Shown: piece after piece, positions 26,850-39,727 of the stretch
Position numbering within the stretch: the first letter of the stretch is position 1
Layout of the letters: each line of letters starts with the position of its first letter
Assembly: GCA_022376515.1 (NCBI GenBank)
Contig: WTXI01000016.1
Span: forward strand, 434,001-498,000
DNA: 64,000 nt
From: Lactifluus volemus
Taxonomy: Eukaryota > Basidiomycota > Agaricomycetes > Russulales > Russulaceae
Direction: 5' to 3'
Translations under genes and position numbers: made by a program
Notes under the pieces: model-generated
Told to the model about the DNA's origin: nothing
Databases searched by the model: none
What the model saw: only the letters and a program-made list of their open reading frames with translations

Positions 26850-27972
26850 TGTAAATTCAGTGGAGTATGTGACGATTAGATGAGAAAGTTGGTGGAAGTT
26901 TGAAGAGTATGGCGCGAATAGAAACAAGGAAAGATATCTGACCCCGAGTGGATGAGAAGACACAATGGATATCGTAGCTCAGGCGGGACTTATTATATAC
27001 TGTACAAGTTGGATGCGGTCCCATAACAAAGACCGCCTATCATTGTTAATGTTCCAGATCAGACCAGATGTTGTAAGGCTATCATGATGATGATTACTGG
27101 CAATCACGGTAACTTGATGGCGGTGGAAGAGGCTGAAAGATAAAGCCGTTGAAAGGGGATCCAAGCGAAAAACATATTTTCTTGGGGAACATGGTCACAG
27201 TGAAATCAAAATGTTTATGTTTTTTTTTCTTGTTTGAACCCAATGCTGACAGTGGAGGGTGCCAAGGCTTTCCTGGGTGTTTCAAGAACTTGAAGTGAAT
27301 TGACATCACAGTAGAATTGCCACCCAGTGTTGAACGTCAAAAATTGAACGTCCAGCAGTGGGTGGCAACTCTACTGCGATGAGTCAAATCGTTTCAAGGG
27401 GTCACATCGTTGCAAACTGAGGAGTTTCCTGCCGGAAACCTTGAACGGGTGATTCGGAAGACCAGACAGGAAAAGAGATCACGTTAAATTTGGGTTCCTG
27501 CAAGGCACAGGAAAATGGGCACAGTCGGATATCACCCACGCTTAACCTTGCAAACAAGGTAACAAACAAGGGTAATTTATCTACTCAGCGATGTGTGCCG
27601 AAGAACCAATAAAGTTCATGAAGACGACATCATGATAGTATCATACTGTACGTTAGGAGCCAAACCAACAGCGATAGACAGGCCTTCCATTTACTCCTAA
27701 GGCAGGAATTGCTCAGCAAAAACACAAAATGCTTTCACACCGCAATTCGCATCTGTGACCGCCATGGTAATCCTGGCTCGTATGTGCTTCGTAATACAAC
27801 AAGCGGCAGCAATTTTCGCGTGGGGGCTAGAATTGCTGAAGTATCTGCCGTGCATCACTCTTCCCAGTGCAGCATCTTGTTTGGTCACTGTTCGTACCGT
27901 TGCCGCCGGGGATCCGCCAGAGGATGCCGCATCGGTCCGCGGCGGCGGAGAGAGGTACCCCAGCTGGTGAGG
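26850..27972. other. Intergenic region with MITE-like foldback
   Basis: Contains the promoter of the secreted-protein gene, the foldback element at 27309-27376 and the 3' side of ATG11. A minus-strand ORF at 27827-28087 could be an alternative ATG11 C-terminus after a further intron. Confidence 0.45.
27309..27376. mobile_element. MITE-like foldback element
   Basis: A 68 bp near-perfect palindrome. The left end CAGTAGAATTGCCACCC pairs with the right end GGGTGGCAACTCTACTG, and pairing continues inward through the TTGAACGTC segments. Weaker complementarity extends outward (about 27297-27392). The termini resemble TIRs of small non-autonomous DNA transposons. I see no clear target-site duplication and no second copy in this window. 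Confidence 0.55.
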
Positions 27973-30900
27973 CTAGCAACGCGCCCGCGGGGCCAGCTGT
28001 TTGTCGTGGCACGGGGGCGGCGAGTGGCGAGCCGGAGGCCGGGACATGAAACGACGTTGTCCGCCTCCGCGCCAACAGACCAGCCATCCCTTCACTTGCA
28101 GAATCTGCAGGCAGATGCGTCGTCGTGGACTAGATCCAAACGCGCCAGTACCTGGTTCGTCGAGAGAGGGCGGAGCAGTGATAGCCGTGGTAGGAACTGC
28201 CTTGGGCGCGCTTCCACCTGCAACGCCGAATGCTGGGAGTCGTGGTGCAGAAAAGCGGGATGATGTAGATAGCCGGGAAGCCCGAGAGCCTGGACGCAGC
28301 GGCGAGGACGGATTAGGGGGGTGTTGCCGCGCGGCTGCTACAGCCGCGGGCAAAGATGAAGTGGGGGAGGACGAGGCCGCGGCGGGTTGTGGTGAGGGTG
28401 TACGTCTGGGAGAGGGCACAATCGTCACTGGTGATGACTGAGTTGGCTCGACGAGTTGTGGTGGCTCAGAGGTTGCTGGGGCCTGAGCTAAAAGTCGCGA
28501 GAGTGAGGATGGGCCTGCAACTGGCGTTGTCGCGTTCGACCCCGTGCGTGCGGCGGGAAGTGCCGAGAATTAGGTGCGCGAGTTGGATGGAAAGACTCCT
28601 CTTCGACATCGTTCTCGGGCGGTGCAGACAACGGGACGGGAGAATCCTCTCTTGGGTCGGTCACCAACGACATCTTTTTGGAAGTTTGGCGACGTTTCGA
28701 TGAGCCTGGCTGAGTCCAGTCCTCGACCTCCAACATGTAATACTTCACACCTTCTCCGAGTCCATATGGATTACTGCTGGGGTCCTGTAGAAAAAAAGTC
28801 AATGGTGCCTTTTGGGTCATCATTTCGGCCAACGGACCTTCGGGTCAACCACCCGCTCTGTTATGGACGTAATTCTAGCGACAATCCACTCTCGTGTCTT
28901 GAGTTGTTCTGCGAGGTGTCCAGTCGCTTGGAGGAAATAGTGTGGGAATGAGACTAAGGCCAAAGTTAATATTAAATGTTGCACACGAGAGACCAACTCC
29001 ACTTACCATTGAACGCAGCCCAGGGCTTCGATATTGAGTTGCGCGTTGGTAAGAAAAGCGCGAGATCGCCCTTGGCAAAGTTCCGGAAGGAGATCTTCCC
29101 CTTGCGCGTTCGCGGTACTCCTTACATTGCTTCTGCCACTTGCGAATAGTAGAGCCCGTCTTCGTTATAACCTCCAGAAAGTGGTCATGGTCGAAAGAAC
29201 GCAAGACTTCCACAGCTCCAGCAGGATCGGTGGGATCAACGGGAAATGGTTCGTCTAGCGGTATTGTAGGCCCGAGCTTGGCGTTTGCGGTGAATGTGTG
29301 GGACTCTGCGAGTTGTCCGATCGACTTGGATATAGAGGGATGGGAAATAGCCGCCTGTGCGACTGTCAGTGCTTTGAAATGTGCTGTGCGGTACGCAATG
29401 GAGGTCTCCAAGAGCTGTGCGATGAGGCGTTCTGATTCCTCGACCTTGTGCTCAAATTCGGATTGTGAGATGCGGCCAGCCCGGATATCCTGTCGAAGCA
29501 CGTTCTCGACATGTCGCGCATCCCTTGCCTCACGCTCAACGCGCTGGAGGTCCTCCCGAAGCTTAGTGGCGTCGGTTTCCTTCATCTCGCCTTGTGCTAT
29601 AGCCTCCTTCAGCTGACGCTCCAAATCCTCCAACTCCGCTCGTAGCTCGAAGAACTGATGCTCTAGCACAGCTCGATCTCCATCTGCTTCTGCAACGTAA
29701 TCTCGTAGCTGACGGTCATGTTCGCTGGCCTGGGCACGTAAGAGCCTGTCCTTCTCTTCGCTAGCTTCCTCTAGGGCATGTTTCATCTCGGCTCGCTCCT
29801 TACACATTGTGTCAACTTGGGCTTCTAGGTTTCCCCCTCGAGCCCGCGCCTGTTCGAGATTTCGAAGGGTTTCGTCCTGGTCCTCGAGGAGCTTCGCGAT
29901 CTTTGCAGCGTTTCGCGCCTCCAAAGCTCTGATTTCTTCTGCTTCATCACGGGCTTGAGCCAACTGCTGCCGAAGGACCTCCGCAGCTTTGGTTTGGTTT
30001 GTTGCCTCCGCTAGGGCATCACCCAAGTCTTGCTGTTGTCGCTCAACGCTTGACAGTAGATCCCTGTGCCGATCTTCTAGAATACGGCGCGCTGTGGCCT
30101 CAGCCTCTACTTGGGCACGAGCTTGGTGCAACTCCCGCTCGAGCCGCTCCACTTGTTCATGCTCACTGTTGGGGACTCTAAGCTGCTCCTTAAGACGGGC
30201 GATTTCAGCCTTCATGGATCGACGCTCTTCGTCGAACAATGCCTCGCCGTCAGCCTTCTTCTCTTCAAGATCGCGCAAATTCTCGGTGAGTTCTTGAAAT
30301 GCTTGGTCATCTGCATCGGATACTGCGCATGGAGAATAATGTCAGTCCGGCTAACCCCAGAGACGCAAACAGCCTACCCACAACGTCGCCGTGATAGAGC
30401 CAGCCGTGATGAGGAGAGCACTAAGTAGAACAGTCAACTGACTCACGACCTGAAAGGGAACAGCATTAGTGACATACGTGATCGCTCCGCGATTCTATCA
30501 AAGCCCGACTCGAGGGCGTCCATCCTGTTGACTAGTCTCTGAAGACCCGTGCGTGTCTCCCGAACATTGGCTAGTGCCATCCCATTATCTTCGAGTGACT
30601 GAGCATACCGCTCCCATTCTTCCAGGATGTCCAATAGACCTATTGGTTAAAAAAGGTCAATCCAGTTAAACTTGTGCTCCTCCGAGCCGCAACTTCAAAA
30701 CGTACTGCTGATATCGGTCCGCTCCAAAGTGTAGGGGCTGTCGATATCCTTGCCCCCGGAAGGGGAAAAATCGATTGAGGGAACCGCATCGTCCATACCT
30801 TTGGGATCAAAAGGAAGTTGACCATGCACTTCACCGCGGTACACCTGGCGGCGCTTGCGCTCGGCAGCCCTTAGCAAACGTTGAGTGAACGGTACGTATG

Positions 30901-32663
30901 CAAACAAACGGGGACATACGAAAGCTTCGCCATCACTTCCAAGATGACTTGACATCTCTTGTAGAAAAATCGTGCTATACAAATGTTATCTCCAAAGCAA
31001 TAAAGAGTATCGCTCCTACGAACCAAATTCCTTCCGACGGACAATCTCGATGACTGTAGCGCCGTAAGCATACATAAGGTTGTGCAGTCGCTGAATATGA
31101 GGGAAAGCATTCTTGGTCCTGAAACTAGATTGTAATGCGGTCAAATCAGCTGGAAGCGCGACCAAGTCGTTGTTCAGAGCGCTGATTCGTCGAAGAGCAC
31201 GCAGACTGTTCTCCGTGAACGTGTTCTAGGCTGGCATAAGAAGGAATAATATGCAGGCTGCTAGAGTGTACCTTTAACTCCGTGACGGACGATACATTTC
31301 TCCTCATTGATATATCCGATTGTCGGAGCTCTGGCAAAAGAGTTACAAACTGTCTAAATGGCGGTAGGAACTCACCTACCTTGTAAGAGCGTCTCGGCGT
31401 TGGCAACAGGACCTAGGCAACGATGAGAAAAGCGATATGAGTGAGGTAGGAAATCCGATGATCACTGTGAATGGCGGATACAACTTCCGAAATTTTGCTG
31501 TGCAATTCACGAGATTGTTGGTCTAATGCTTCAGCTTCATCCAAAATCCTGATAACGCTTGAGAAAACCGAGAGAACAACCTAGAAGTTACACACCTCGT
31601 ATCAGAAAGACTCGATCTCACCTCGGCCGCACCTTCCCCAAGATTCTTCATCTTCGTTTCAATTTGATGGAAACGGTCTCGTAGGTCATCTTTTACTGAC
31701 ATTAACATATGCACATTGAAAAGGCGCAGCGAAATCTACCATGAGTTCTCCGGCATGAATCCGCTACCTGGCGCATTTTTTCATTGGAGACATAATCCCC
31801 AAGCGTACGTGCGCGGCCACCTGCATCCATGGCTCGTTGTACTGCAGTTGACATGAACTCGCGGTGAATATGGACGCGCGAGGCGATTTCTAGATCTGCA
31901 TCGACGCTGGCGATGAGCGTAGCCTGTTTGTCCAATTCGCGATGTGCACCCGCCGCGACGCCATCGAACACATCAGCGACGTTGAGGACGTTGAGGTCGA
32001 GAGCCGTCGACGCGATCCGTAAAGCGGATTGTTGACACCGCAGTGAATCCAGAGTGCGACTGACTGATTGTTGGTGTGCCTGTGCCGCTCTGTGGTAGGA
32101 AGCGCCTAACTGCGTCGGCTTGAATGGTGGTGTGGCGGCTATCGTTTCTTTCAAATGGTTACGCGTGTTTCAGGTGCATAACGTGAGAAGCGTACCTTCT
32201 ATTGGCGGTTGCAATGGAGGTCGTAGATGAAGGAGCCTCATCACCTCGTCAAAGTTTTCATCCAAATAGTACTTGTTGAACACAAAGATGGACTATTGTG
32301 GTGGCCAGAAATTTAAATACATGATGAAAACGCAGCATTCAGAGATCGTAAGCCAAAGGACGTACCTGGTCTTGTGCCCCTGCGAGGTCCCGTACATTGT
32401 CCGTTCTCAATCTCCGTCCATCCGAAAGATACGCCAATACAGCACCCTCTTCGATCCCTACCTCCCTGTGTAGAAACGCTTCGAGGCTTCCCAGCCTGCA
32501 AATGTGCTTAGTCGATATGAACAAGAACGGAATGCTTAGGTCTACCTCTCAACGTCCCAAAGAGTGGCACTGGTCTGATCATCCGGTCAGCGATGCAGTC
32601 TGTTATCTAGAAAATACATACCTGGAATACTTCCCCATCTTCAGCCCTACATATTTGAATCAT
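27973..32663 (-). CDS. ATG11: Autophagy scaffold protein Atg11
   Basis: Atg11 is the scaffold of selective autophagy: it binds cargo receptors and the Atg1 kinase complex at the phagophore assembly site. It starts MIQICRAEDGEVFQ at 32663, then ICRLGSLEAFLHREVGIEEG, SIFVFNKYYLDENFDEVMRL and LGASYHRAAQAHQQSVSRTL, typical of the N-terminal region. Many short exons follow (30440-32150). A coiled-coil exon of more than 400 residues (about 29000-30280; heptads in LERELHQARAQVEAEATARR) leads to the conserved C-terminal domain: RKWQKQCKEYRERARGKISF, RNFAKGDLALFLPTRNSISK, PWAAFN, then HYFLQATGHLAEQLKTREWI and YYMLEVEDWTQPG. After about 28560 the expected GPSSLSRLLAQAPA continues in another frame, so there is either an unseen intron or a one-base break. 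The C-terminal end at 27973 is therefore tentative. The gene shares its promoter with RRP42. Confidence 0.9.
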
Positions 32664-33170
32664 TTTAGCGTACGTATGAGGAGGAGGCGAGGTGGTGGTT
32701 TGCTGCGAACGGCGCGTGGGGCGCCGGAGCCGCTACCTGTGGTCTTTGGACGCCTGAAAAGGAAACCGGTCAGACGCCCGCTTGCTAGTTGGGTCAAGCC
32801 ATCATCGTGATAACCAGCTGCAACCAACACCTGACCGTCCTGCGTCGTGTGAAGAACAAAAAGAAGTACTTCTGATGCCCTTTCGATGAGAGATAACGAT
32901 AACGAAAGGGCTCCTGAAAAAAACAACCGGAATGCAACACTGTCTCTGTACTATTTGCCATCCTAGACTCGGAGTTCGACTTTCAACAGCACAGTTATCC
33001 CAATGATATGATGTCTATAAGTCAAGTCGAAAACCACGAGTCCGCAATGGAGATTATTAGTCTCGCGTGTATCGATGGGATCGGCAGACTGACGCGTCGC
33101 TTTGCGTGACTGGCTCAGCTAACTCACGTGTCGATAGCATTGGCATCAGCCTGAGTCCCTACGACGAATC
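32664..33170. promoter_or_regulatory. Shared ATG11/RRP42 divergent promoter region
   Basis: 507 bp between two outward-facing start codons. No TATA box is evident. A minus-strand ORF crosses its left part but is not supported as coding. Confidence 0.5.
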
Positions 33171-34393
33171 ATGACATCCAAAACCCTCTCAAAATCTGAA
33201 AAATCTTACATCCAGACATCTCTACAAGCCCCAGACCCCCTTCGCGGGGATGGCCGTTCCCTTTATCAGTTCCGCGCCGTCACCTTACAAACCGGGATCG
33301 CTCCGATCGCAAATGGTAGTGCTCATCTCAATCTCGGTCAGCCCTCCGACGGGAGCACAGGCGGTACCGAGATTCTCGCCGCTGCAAAACTCGAAGTGGA
33401 AGACATAGGACTCGGCAGCGGCAGCGGCGGCGTGGAAGGTGGCAGGATCGCGTGCGTCGTGTCTTGGTGCGTCGGACTTGTGTCCTTTTTTCTTTTTTCT
33501 TCTTTTTCGGGCGAAAAACTGAAGGGGGCGCGAAAGAAAAGTTCTCCGGCTGCTTATTCACACCTCTCGGCGGCAGCACTGGATGATCTGCAACACGACT
33601 ACAGCACCATTTTAAACGACGTTATCTCGCACGCTTCTTTGCGACCACCAAACCTCGGTATCGTTCCTGGTCGAAAAGCTTGGCTCCTGACGCTCGACCT
33701 CATGGTACTTTCTGATGCGGGAAACGTATACGATGCACTTTTCATGGCCGCACGAGCCGCCCTTTGCGATACTCGCGTGCCTAGAACTAGAGCCGTCGAG
33801 TATCGCCCCAATCAGAGGGGGGGAGGGGTGAGAAATGAAAGTGACATGGATGTTGACTCTGAACAGCAAAGCGGTCTCGATACAAGGCTATCAAAGGCTC
33901 TAGCCGCAGACTTTGAACTCGAGGACTACTGGGACGAGGGAGCTGCGCTAGGCGGTCGAGACGCCTGGCCTGTAAGCGTCACTCTCAATTGGGTACCGTC
34001 CTTCCGTTGTATCTTATCCCCTTTCGGCTTCTAACGACTTGATCACAAGTTTCCAGGCGTGCACTTCTTGGACGCCACGACCCAAGAGGAGGCCTCCGCA
34101 CCCATGCGTCTGATCCTGATATACTCCTTCACCGCAGGATCACCAGCAGCATTGCACGGGATGCGTCTACTTGGTTCAGGGGAGGTTGATCTCGGCCAGA
34201 TCGAGCTGTTAGTAAAGGTGGGAGTACCAATGCAGTTCTCAGTCACAAATTCAAATCCTGAGTCACTGTCTGTCGCCCATAGGAAGGAGGAAAGTACGCG
34301 CTGGAAATATACACGGCATTGAATAACAAGTTGAAGGACGAAGAACAGCGCCGGACAGAGAAAGCACGACTCAAGTTCTCCGCGGCACGATGA
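33171..34393 (+). CDS. RRP42: Exosome RNase PH-like ring subunit Rrp42
   Basis: Non-catalytic subunit of the nine-subunit RNA exosome core ring. It reads MTSKTLSKSEKSYIQTSLQA, then LRGDGRSLYQFRAVTLQTGI, APIANGSAHLNLG and TEILAAAKLEVEDIG (RNase PH fold, first domain). After CVVSC an intron of about 70 bp (from GTGCGTCGG to GAAAAG) joins SPAAYSHLSAAALDDLQHDY, NLGIVPGRKAWLLTLDLMVL and SDAGNVYDALFMAARAAL. Further exons give DFELEDYWDEGAALGGRDAW, HFLDATTQEEASAPMRLILI and RLLGSGEVDLGQIELLVK, ending KARLKFSAAR at 34393. Frames are intact and the length of about 360 residues suits fungal Rrp42. Divergent from ATG11. Confidence 0.95.
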
Positions 34394-35335
34394 ATTTTCG
34401 TTTTTGCAAGAGGTCGTGCTGCATGCACACATCCACGAGACGCTTTCTCGCTTTGGGTCAATTGAGCGCTATCACTCCCATTGTGTTGGCGCTTCGGGTT
34501 CAAAATGACTCGTTATATTGGACTCGAAATTGTCCTGTATCATTTCGGCAGGTTTCTTGGCCGGCTTGTTCTCAGCCCAAACATGTAGCTCCCCCATATA
34601 ACTTATAGCCATCCGTCGCGTTGTACTAGTCATTGACAAAGCAAGCTGAGCTCCAACGGCGCGTTGATGGATTCTAGACGTTGTGAGAAGTGCTTGTAAA
34701 GGCACAGGGGCGTACGAGGCAATGGGTTGAGCTCTCACAGGCAGCTTCTAGATGCACGCCTCGAGGCCGCTGTCCGAAATGTACATCGTGCCAAACCCCT
34801 GTCCTATCCCGAAGTCTGGGATATGAGTTACTTCGTTATATATTTAGCAGATTGGATTGACTGTGCCATAGACGAATAACCGCAAAAAATTGCAAACCTG
34901 ACACCCTTGCAGGACGCGACTGACAAATAGGTGGTGTCCAGCGCACACCTTCGTTCTACCCGAAGTCTCCGAGTGAAGTATCCTAAAATAGTTGTGGCGC
35001 GCGGAGTAAGACAGTCTGGCACCGACCCCTTTCCCGGGCTCAAAAAACAAGCACGGCAGGCCAATACTGTAAAAAACTGTGGTGCAATTATCTACCTGCC
35101 AGCGCGCCTAACCTTGCCAATACTGGAGTGAAATTCAAGTCTTCCAAAAATAGAGAAACCCCAAAAATGGTCATGAAAAGGATGGCACACAATTTTGGCT
35201 TCACGGTAACGGCCCGTTCACGCATATCATTAGAAAATTGATTGTCACGAGGGAAATGAGGCTGTACTGGAACAAAACATGATGTGACAACGAAAACATG
35301 AATACAATGGAAATTGAGGGCAGTGCACCACCATG
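34394..35335. other. Intergenic between RRP42 and the E2 gene
   Basis: A minus-strand ORF at 34472-34738 has mixed composition and no recognisable motif. Otherwise nothing is seen. The genes on both sides end into this region (convergent). Confidence 0.45.
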
Positions 35336-36096
<761 letters not shown>

Positions 36097-37106
36097 TGAA
36101 TACAACGAACTGCTAATGACTGTCTTCGGACGGGAGATGAAAAAGAATGAGTGAATCAAAAAAAAATGACATGTAATTAATACACAAGGCATGCAAGGGA
36201 TGGGGTGATGGTTAAAGAGGTGAAGAAGGGGACATAGTAACAGTTACTGGACAGCAGAAAGATAAATTAAAACGGACGTACTAGATGATACCAGTGGTCA
36301 ACGATGTAGGAGAGAAGGAGCTGGTGGTGATGGGGATAAAGCTAGGGTTGATTGACCCATCGCACTCTATTTGTACTCTTTGTCAGCTATTTGGCCCACA
36401 GCCACAACCACAACCGCCGCTTAACCGCCCAAAAATATGACTGGGCCCTGAGGCTGGCCGAGCTTCCAGACGCCGTTATCCTTCGAGTCAATGTCTGCTG
36501 ACCACACACGCCTTTTTATAGTTTAAGTATCTCTGCGTGCTCGGTATGGGATCCAATGTCGACCGACCACTTTTCTTAGGAATCGCTTCAGCGCTTCAGC
36601 TCCCGAAGAGTGCTTTATCCTTGTGCCACATGTTTGGGCCCTTACCAGTGACATAGGGCATGCCGTTTCCACGGGGTTGAACTTGAACCCCTGGGTTCTC
36701 GGCACTGCGCGGAAGAAGACGCTTTTGAGGAGTATTTACAGTAAAACATTTGTCTTACTAGAGTGCTGCTGACCGCGCAAGTGTGAATGTACATATACAC
36801 GCAAACTCCACCACTTTTTCGATTCGGGCCCGATTGTCCATGTCCGTAATATCCGGGTGATTGGTTGGAGGATAAGTGACTCATGTGGTCAACGTTTGGG
36901 AAGACGTTTGGAATTACCTTTGCGAACTACTAGAGTAGGAAAACAAGCGTGTGTGCTTTCTATCATTGGCGACATCAACATCAATATCGATCCATAACTG
37001 ATCGGCGCGTCGTTGACCTTATCTAAACGCTTATCTGTTCACACCTCCTGTTACACACCGTGGTACAATTCGGCTCTCACGCGATTGTCCTGATCTTACC
37101 TGGGTT
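36097..37106. promoter_or_regulatory. Divergent intergenic region, E2 / ASCC2-like
   Basis: About 1 kb between outward-facing genes. No convincing ORF; the minus-strand ORFs at 36523-36884 lack motifs. It presumably holds both promoters. Confidence 0.4.
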
Positions 37107-39620
37107 TTGAGCAATGACTACAGCTCCGTGGCACCTCTACCTCCTTACCCGTCATCTCAAGCACGTTTAAGCTCTCGCACTCCCAGCTCGCCCAGCTCAA
37201 TCAAAAATAGCTCTGTCCATTCAGCAATCTCTCCAACTCCCAGTGCAGGCTCTAAATACTGCTGCAGCAGCGACCTTCATATCTTCTTACGCGCGTGACT
37301 AGCACAGAATGCCTTAGACGCCTGATATGGGACGTAGATAGCCAGCCAAAACCAAAGCTCGAGTCGACCGAGGCTCGAACTATTCGTTCCTGCATCTTTC
37401 TCCTTGCAGAGCGGCTTGCCTCGACGGGTGCGCTGGACCTCGTAATCCTGCTTGATCTCAGCATAGTATACGCGTCCCATCCCACCCGCCTTCGCGCTCT
37501 ATTCAGCAACGCCCTTTCCACATCCAGCTCCCCAGCCTCCTCTCCTCCGCCACAGATTCCGTACTCCCAGCCTTCACCTCCGTCCTTGTCCACTCCAACA
37601 CCGGGCTCCACGGCCTCCGCAAGGCCGCACACACCATCCTGCGCCTTCTTCGCGTCGCCCCACGGGATCTTCTGCGCGCCTTTGCGCACAGCAGGGACTT
37701 GATGCTTCGCTGGCTCAGGCATACGACGCGGGACTGGGTGCCGCAGCGAGCTCCTACGGTCGTCTATACCTCCCCACCGCGCGCGGAACCGCGCCACTGC
37801 GTGCTCCCGACGACTGGGAGGTCCTCTTCCTGCACACGAAAGCAGACCTCCTCGACGCGTTCCACATCCTCCTCACCACGCTCCTCGATGATCTCGCTGC
37901 ACTCCCATCAGGTCCTCCACTCGCCGCCGAGACGACCGAGACCGGCGCGGACCTTTGAGATCCTCTCGGCTATACATGCACTACCTGCGCCCACGCGCAC
38001 AAACGACCCACCGCCGCCGACGGCGTTCCTCAATCGCAGCTTGCTTGCAGACTACCAGCACGCATACCACCTCTCGGAGATGCTATCGCGCGCGCTGCAC
38101 AGTCGCAGCGCGGCGGATGACAACGCACCTCTAGAACGATTGTCGGCCGCACTTTGCGAGCTCGACGCAGACCTTGACAATCGAAGCTCCGGCGCGGATT
38201 CGGCGGGGGCATTCACGTTGCTACTAGGCTCTGGCGTGCAGCACGGGCACGGCACTGATGATTTCGGCCGTGGCTCGCGCATCGCCGATGAACGTGCGAC
38301 TCCATCTCGTGATGCTGAAGCCATCGCATCTTCCAGTCGTGCTGGAGGTGGTAGAAGTAGTAGAGCTGTAGATCCGCGAGTCGAAGAGGTCCGCGCGATC
38401 TTGCCCGATTATACCCAGAGTATGTCGAGGCGCTTCTTCATCGCACCGAATACGGAACCGTCGAGCGCGTCGTCGAAGCGCTGCTCGAGGGGACGGCACC
38501 GCCACCGGAAGCGATCCAACAGCGGATTGCGTCGAAACCTCAGACGCCCCAACCGCGGGACGACTTTGATGGGGAGGAGATGGACATTTCTAGGTTAGAA
38601 TGGGGAAAAAGAGGTGCGACGTGTGTGTGTGTGTGATCCTCGTACGATGAAATTCACTCGATGCTACTTTTCTCTTGCTCGGTCTCGCGGCAGTGACGAC
38701 GCGATGACGGTTCTCCGCGACCGCTCTTTCATCGAACAGATGAAAGCGGATATTCTGCGGCGCGTTGAAGAACCGTCTGACTCTGAGGCCGAGCAGATCA
38801 ACATTTTGGTGTTGCAAGCAAAAACAAGGGAAAAGTGCGCGAGGTCGCGTTCGACGACGATCTCGACGACGTCGGGAGTGTGCGCGTCGCAGGCGACGGC
38901 GAAGAAAGCTCTGAAGGTGGTATGACGATGAGGAGGAAGAAGAGGAAGAGCCCAGATCGTCCCTCAGACGATCCTTGAGCTCGCGTATATCGGGAATCCA
39001 AAAGTATTCGAACGTGATGCGGCCACGCGAAGGAGCAAAGAACGCGCGGCGCTGCGTGCTCAGACCGGTGCGTCAGGGAAAAAAAACCTCAGTCGCTTTA
39101 AGGATATGTCTTATCGCTGACGCTGTTCGTGTTCCCCCGAAGGCTGGGTCGACGAACAAATTGAAGGTTTCAGGATCATGCTCGAACGGGATGTGCGCCC
39201 AACTTTTTTTTTCGTCATGTGGAGCCATGCCTTACTTTTCCACCTTTTTTTTTTTTTCTTTTCAAGCCAAAAATGAAAGAAAGGATGCTCGAGAAGCACG
39301 AGTTTTCGGGTAATAAGCCCCTCGCGGGTCATCAGGCCCGAATAGTCGCAGTCGAACACCAGACACTCAGTCTGCTCGAATCGTGGAGGCGGGCGTGGGG
39401 TCGAGGCCGCGGTCAGAGTCGTGGTCGTGGTCGTGGTCGCGGTCGCGGACGAGGGACAGGTGAAGGTGCAAGTGCAAGTGCAAGTGTCGGCGACAGTGGT
39501 GCGAACGGCGACGCACGGAATCACGCGTGGAAGAACAAAAGCAAGGCACGACAAGCGAATCACGACCGGAAACGAGGGCACGACAAAAAGATGAGCAAGG
39601 CAGGAGGGCCTACCAGTTGA
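37107..39620 (+). pseudogene. ASCC2/Cue3 homologue (CUE domain), frame broken at several points
   Basis: ASCC2 (yeast Cue3) is the ubiquitin-binding subunit of the RQT/ASC-1 complex that splits collided ribosomes. Recognisable pieces in order: SVAPLPPYPSSQAR; SIQQSLQLPVQALNTAAAAT; LRRLIWDVDSQPKPKLESTE; LHGLRKAAHTILRLLRVAPR; FAHSRDLM; SLAQAYDAGLGAAASSYGRL; DDWEVLFLHTKADLLDAFHI; FEILSAIHALPAP; HAYHLSEMLSRALHSR. The CUE domain follows (VEEVRAILPDYT, EYVEALLHRTEYGTVERVVE). Later pieces are DRSFIEQMKADILRRVEEPS, ELAYIGNPKVFERDAATRRS, MKERMLEKHEFSGNK, and an RG-rich basic tail to 39620. These pieces lie in different frames without introns between several of them, for example near 37240, 37310, 37715, 37955 and 38420 (CCCGATTATACCCAGAG, one C short). 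Either a decayed gene or uncorrected consensus indels; the start is approximate. Confidence 0.8.
39405..39490 (+). repeat. GGTCGT/GCAAGT short tandem repeats in ASCC2-like tail
   Basis: Repeats of CGTGGT/CGCGGT-type hexamers encode an RGRGRG tract and are followed by GCAAGT hexamers encoding an (Ala-Ser)n tract. Low-complexity expansion of this kind is common in disordered RGG-like tails. Confidence 0.7.
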
Positions 39621-39727
39621 TACGAATGAGGGTTTACACAATATAGTTATGATACATGGCGATAGCAAAGTGCACTGAACACTGGATTAGATAACAATGT
39701 TTTTGAGTGGGAGGAGTGTCGTGGCAA

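Noticed and set aside
28001..28441. Plus-strand ORF of 146 codons opposite the ATG11 C-terminus
   Set aside because: GC-rich antisense reading of a Pro/Ser/Ala-rich tail; no motif and no splice context of its own.
29140..29616. Plus-strand ORF of 158 codons within ATG11
   Set aside because: Antisense shadow of the ATG11 coiled-coil exon; Ser/Arg/Cys-rich composition is typical of the complement of Glu/Leu-rich coding DNA.
37252..37797. Minus-strand ORF of 181 codons opposite the ASCC2-like gene
   Set aside because: Antisense of a clearly recognisable ASCC2 block; it looks long only because the real frame is broken.
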